Source of the DNA: an uncultured Eubacteriales bacterium
GTDB lineage: Bacteria > Bacillota > Clostridia > Christensenellales > Aristaeellaceae
Reading direction: 5' to 3'
DNA length: 16,432 bases
NCBI GenBank assembly: GCA_900548145.1
Contig: URJB01000048.1
Coordinates: 1 to 16,432 of the forward strand
The position numbers and the translations under genes were made by a program. Position 1 is the stretch's first letter, and each line of letters begins with the position of its first letter. Shown here piece by piece: positions 14,924 through 16,432 of the stretch. The notes under the pieces are model-generated. The model was not told the DNA's origin. It was given only the letters and a program-made list of their open reading frames with translations, and ran no database searches.

Positions 14924-16380
14924 TGAATTACCGCATGACTGCCCGGTTGATCGCCATCGTGCTTCGGTTTGTGGCGCTGTTTATGCTGCCCGCGCTGGTC
15001 ATCAGCCTGATCCTTGGCGAAACCGGCGCGGTATGGGGTCTTTTGATCACCATGGCCGTCATGGCGCTGCTCAGCTGTCTGCCCCTGCCCTTTCCGCCCC
15101 GGCGGCAGACCATGTATGCCCGGGACGGCTTTGTAGTGGTGGCCATGACGTGGTTCCTGATCTCCCTGCTGGGCGCGCTGCCTTTCTGGGTCTCCGGGGC
15201 CATTCCCAACTATGTGGATTGTGTTTTTGAAACGGTCTCCGGCTTTACCACCACCGGCGCCAGTATTCTGACGGATGTGGAAGCGCTGCCCAAGGGGCTG
15301 CTTTACTGGCGCAGCTTCACTCACTGGCTGGGCGGTATGGGCGTGCTGGTGTTCCTGCTGGCCATTACCCGCTTTACTGCCGGTTCCGGCGACAGTATGC
15401 ACATCATGCGCGCCGAATCCCCCGGGCCGCAGGTGAACAAGCTGGTGCCACAGACCTTTCACAGCGCGCAGATCGTTTACATGATCTACATCGGCATGAC
15501 CGCCGTACAGATCGTACTGATGCTGCTGGGTGGTGTCACGCCCTTCGAGGCCGTAACGCTGACCTTCGGCACGGCGGGCACCGGCGGCTTTGCCGTCCGC
15601 AACGACGGCCTTGTCAGCTACTCGCCCTACATTCAATGGGTCGTCACCATTTTTATGGCGCTGTTCGGCGTGAACTTCGGCATTTACTATCTGCTTTTGC
15701 AGCGCTCCGTCAGGAAGGCGCTGCGCAACGAAGAGCTGCGGATGTATCTGCTTATCATGGTTCTGTTCAGTCTGCTGATCTTTACGAATATTCTGCCGTC
15801 TTTTCCGGGACAGACGTGGGATGCGCTGCGGCACAGCTGTTTTCAGGTGGTCAGCATTATGACCACCACGGGCTATGCCACGGCAGATTTTGAGCTATGG
15901 CCCCAGCTGAGCCGGACGCTGCTGGTGGTTTTGATGATCGTCGGTGCCTGCGCCGGCTCCACGGGCGGCGGCATGAAGTGTTCCCGGGTGCTTCTGCTGC
16001 TCAAGAGCATGAACCGGCAGGTACGGCGGATGCTGCATCCCAACACGGTCAAGCACGTCTACATGGACGGCGAGGTCGTACCGCCGGAGACCATTCAGAA
16101 CACCTTTGCTTTTCTCAGCGCCTATTGCCTGATTGCGATCACGTCCGTTTGCCTGATCTCTCTGGACGATTTTTCGCTGGAAACGAACCTGACCGCCGTT
16201 CTATCCTGTCTGAACAACATCGGCCCCGGTCTCGACGTGGTAGGCCCCATGAGTAACTTTTCCGCCTACAGCAATTTTTCCAAGCTTCTTCTCTCCTTTG
16301 ACATGCTGCTGGGCCGCCTGGAAATTTTCCCCATCATTATCGCCTTTGTCCCCTCCGTCTGGAAACGCGCCAGGGGCTGA
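14923..16380 (+). CDS. trkH: Trk system potassium uptake channel subunit TrkH
   Basis: The membrane K+ translocation subunit, 485 residues, built of four M1-P-M2-like repeats. All four filter loops are visible: TTTGAS (109-114), FGTAGTGGF (215-223), MTTTGYAT (313-320) and NNIGPGL (431-437). CAGSTGGGMK (343-352) is the intramembrane gating loop after the third filter, and SFTHWLGGMGVLVF (131-144) is a TrkH signature. Hydrophobic segments run from about residue 9 to 478. The start ATG 14923 overlaps the trkA stop. Upstream GGCGGGGGA is only a weak ribosome-binding site, so translation probably relies on ribosomes finishing trkA. TrkA gates this pore in response to cytoplasmic nucleotides (family knowledge). 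Confidence 0.97.
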   Translation: MNYRMTARLIAIVLRFVALFMLPALVISLILGETGAVWGLLITMAVMALLSCLPLPFPPRRQTMYARDGFVVVAMTWFLISLLGALPFWVSGAIPNYVDCVFETVSGFTTTGASILTDVEALPKGLLYWRSFTHWLGGMGVLVFLLAITRFTAGSGDSMHIMRAESPGPQVNKLVPQTFHSAQIVYMIYIGMTAVQIVLMLLGGVTPFEAVTLTFGTAGTGGFAVRNDGLVSYSPYIQWVVTIFMALFGVNFGIYYLLLQRSVRKALRNEELRMYLLIMVLFSLLIFTNILPSFPGQTWDALRHSCFQVVSIMTTTGYATADFELWPQLSRTLLVVLMIVGACAGSTGGGMKCSRVLLLLKSMNRQVRRMLHPNTVKHVYMDGEVVPPETIQNTFAFLSAYCLIAITSVCLISLDDFSLETNLTAVLSCLNNIGPGLDVVGPMSNFSAYSNFSKLLLSFDMLLGRLEIFPIIIAFVPSVWKRARG

Positions 16381-16381
16381 G

Positions 16382-16429
16382 GCAGGGGGTGACCCCCTGC
16401 ACCCCGGACTGCGCGCCGTAGGCGCGCAG
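16382..16429. repeat. Two GC-rich palindromes after trkH at the window edge
   Basis: GCAGGGGG (16382-16389) pairs with CCCCCTGC (16393-16400) around TGA. CTGCGCGCC (16409-16417) pairs with GGCGCGCAG (16421-16429) around GTA. The first hairpin starts 2 bases after the trkH stop. No T-run is visible before the window ends. Tandem GC-rich palindromes of this kind look like repetitive intergenic elements and may also end the trk transcript. Confidence 0.6.
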
Positions 16430-16432
16430 GGG

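Overview
The window looks like a chromosomal segment of a fairly GC-rich clostridial Firmicute. Ribosome-binding sites are strong (AAGGAG/GGAGG), stops are standard, and promoters are sigma-A type. The order deoB-punA-dacF is the one I know from Bacillus subtilis (drm-pupG-dacF). No rRNA, tRNA, CRISPR array, transposase or phage gene is visible. Both edges carry palindrome-rich intergenic DNA that looks like dispersed repeat material.

Layout: (1) 1-322 holds no confident gene, but has a 15-bp perfect inverted repeat, a 10-bp hairpin, and two overlapping minus-strand frames open to the window edge. (2) 323-2933 holds an M42-type metallopeptidase and an unrecognised two-part protein with weak glycosyltransferase-like features. 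(3) 2930-5103 is a nucleoside salvage unit with its own promoter: phosphopentomutase (deoB) and purine nucleoside phosphorylase (punA). (4) 5186-6358 is a DacF-like D-alanyl-D-alanine carboxypeptidase whose ribosome-binding site lies in one arm of a 10-bp inverted repeat. A good intrinsic terminator follows it. (5) 6460-13423 is an amino-sugar/peptidoglycan recycling island. A promoter with a downstream operator-like dyad drives a solute-binding protein, two ABC permeases and MurQ. The convergent gene anmK overlaps murQ tail to tail and is divergent from a BadF-type amino-sugar kinase (MurK-like), which is translationally coupled to a GNAT acetyltransferase. (6) 13472-16380 is a trkA-trkH potassium uptake operon with its own promoter. 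(7) 16381-16432 is palindromic DNA at the right edge.

Proposed joint function of region 5 (inference): the ABC system imports a cell-wall-derived amino sugar, using an ATPase encoded elsewhere. The MurK-like kinase phosphorylates MurNAc and/or GlcNAc, and AnmK converts 1,6-anhydro-MurNAc to MurNAc-6-phosphate. MurQ then cleaves the lactyl ether to give GlcNAc-6-phosphate and D-lactate. The GNAT protein may re-acetylate de-N-acetylated amino sugars, as described for GlmA of Clostridium acetobutylicum. DacF, just upstream, trims stem peptides. No nagA, nagB, lytic enzyme or transporter ATPase is in the window, so the pathway is incomplete here. The spoIIA genes that follow dacF in B. subtilis are absent at this position.
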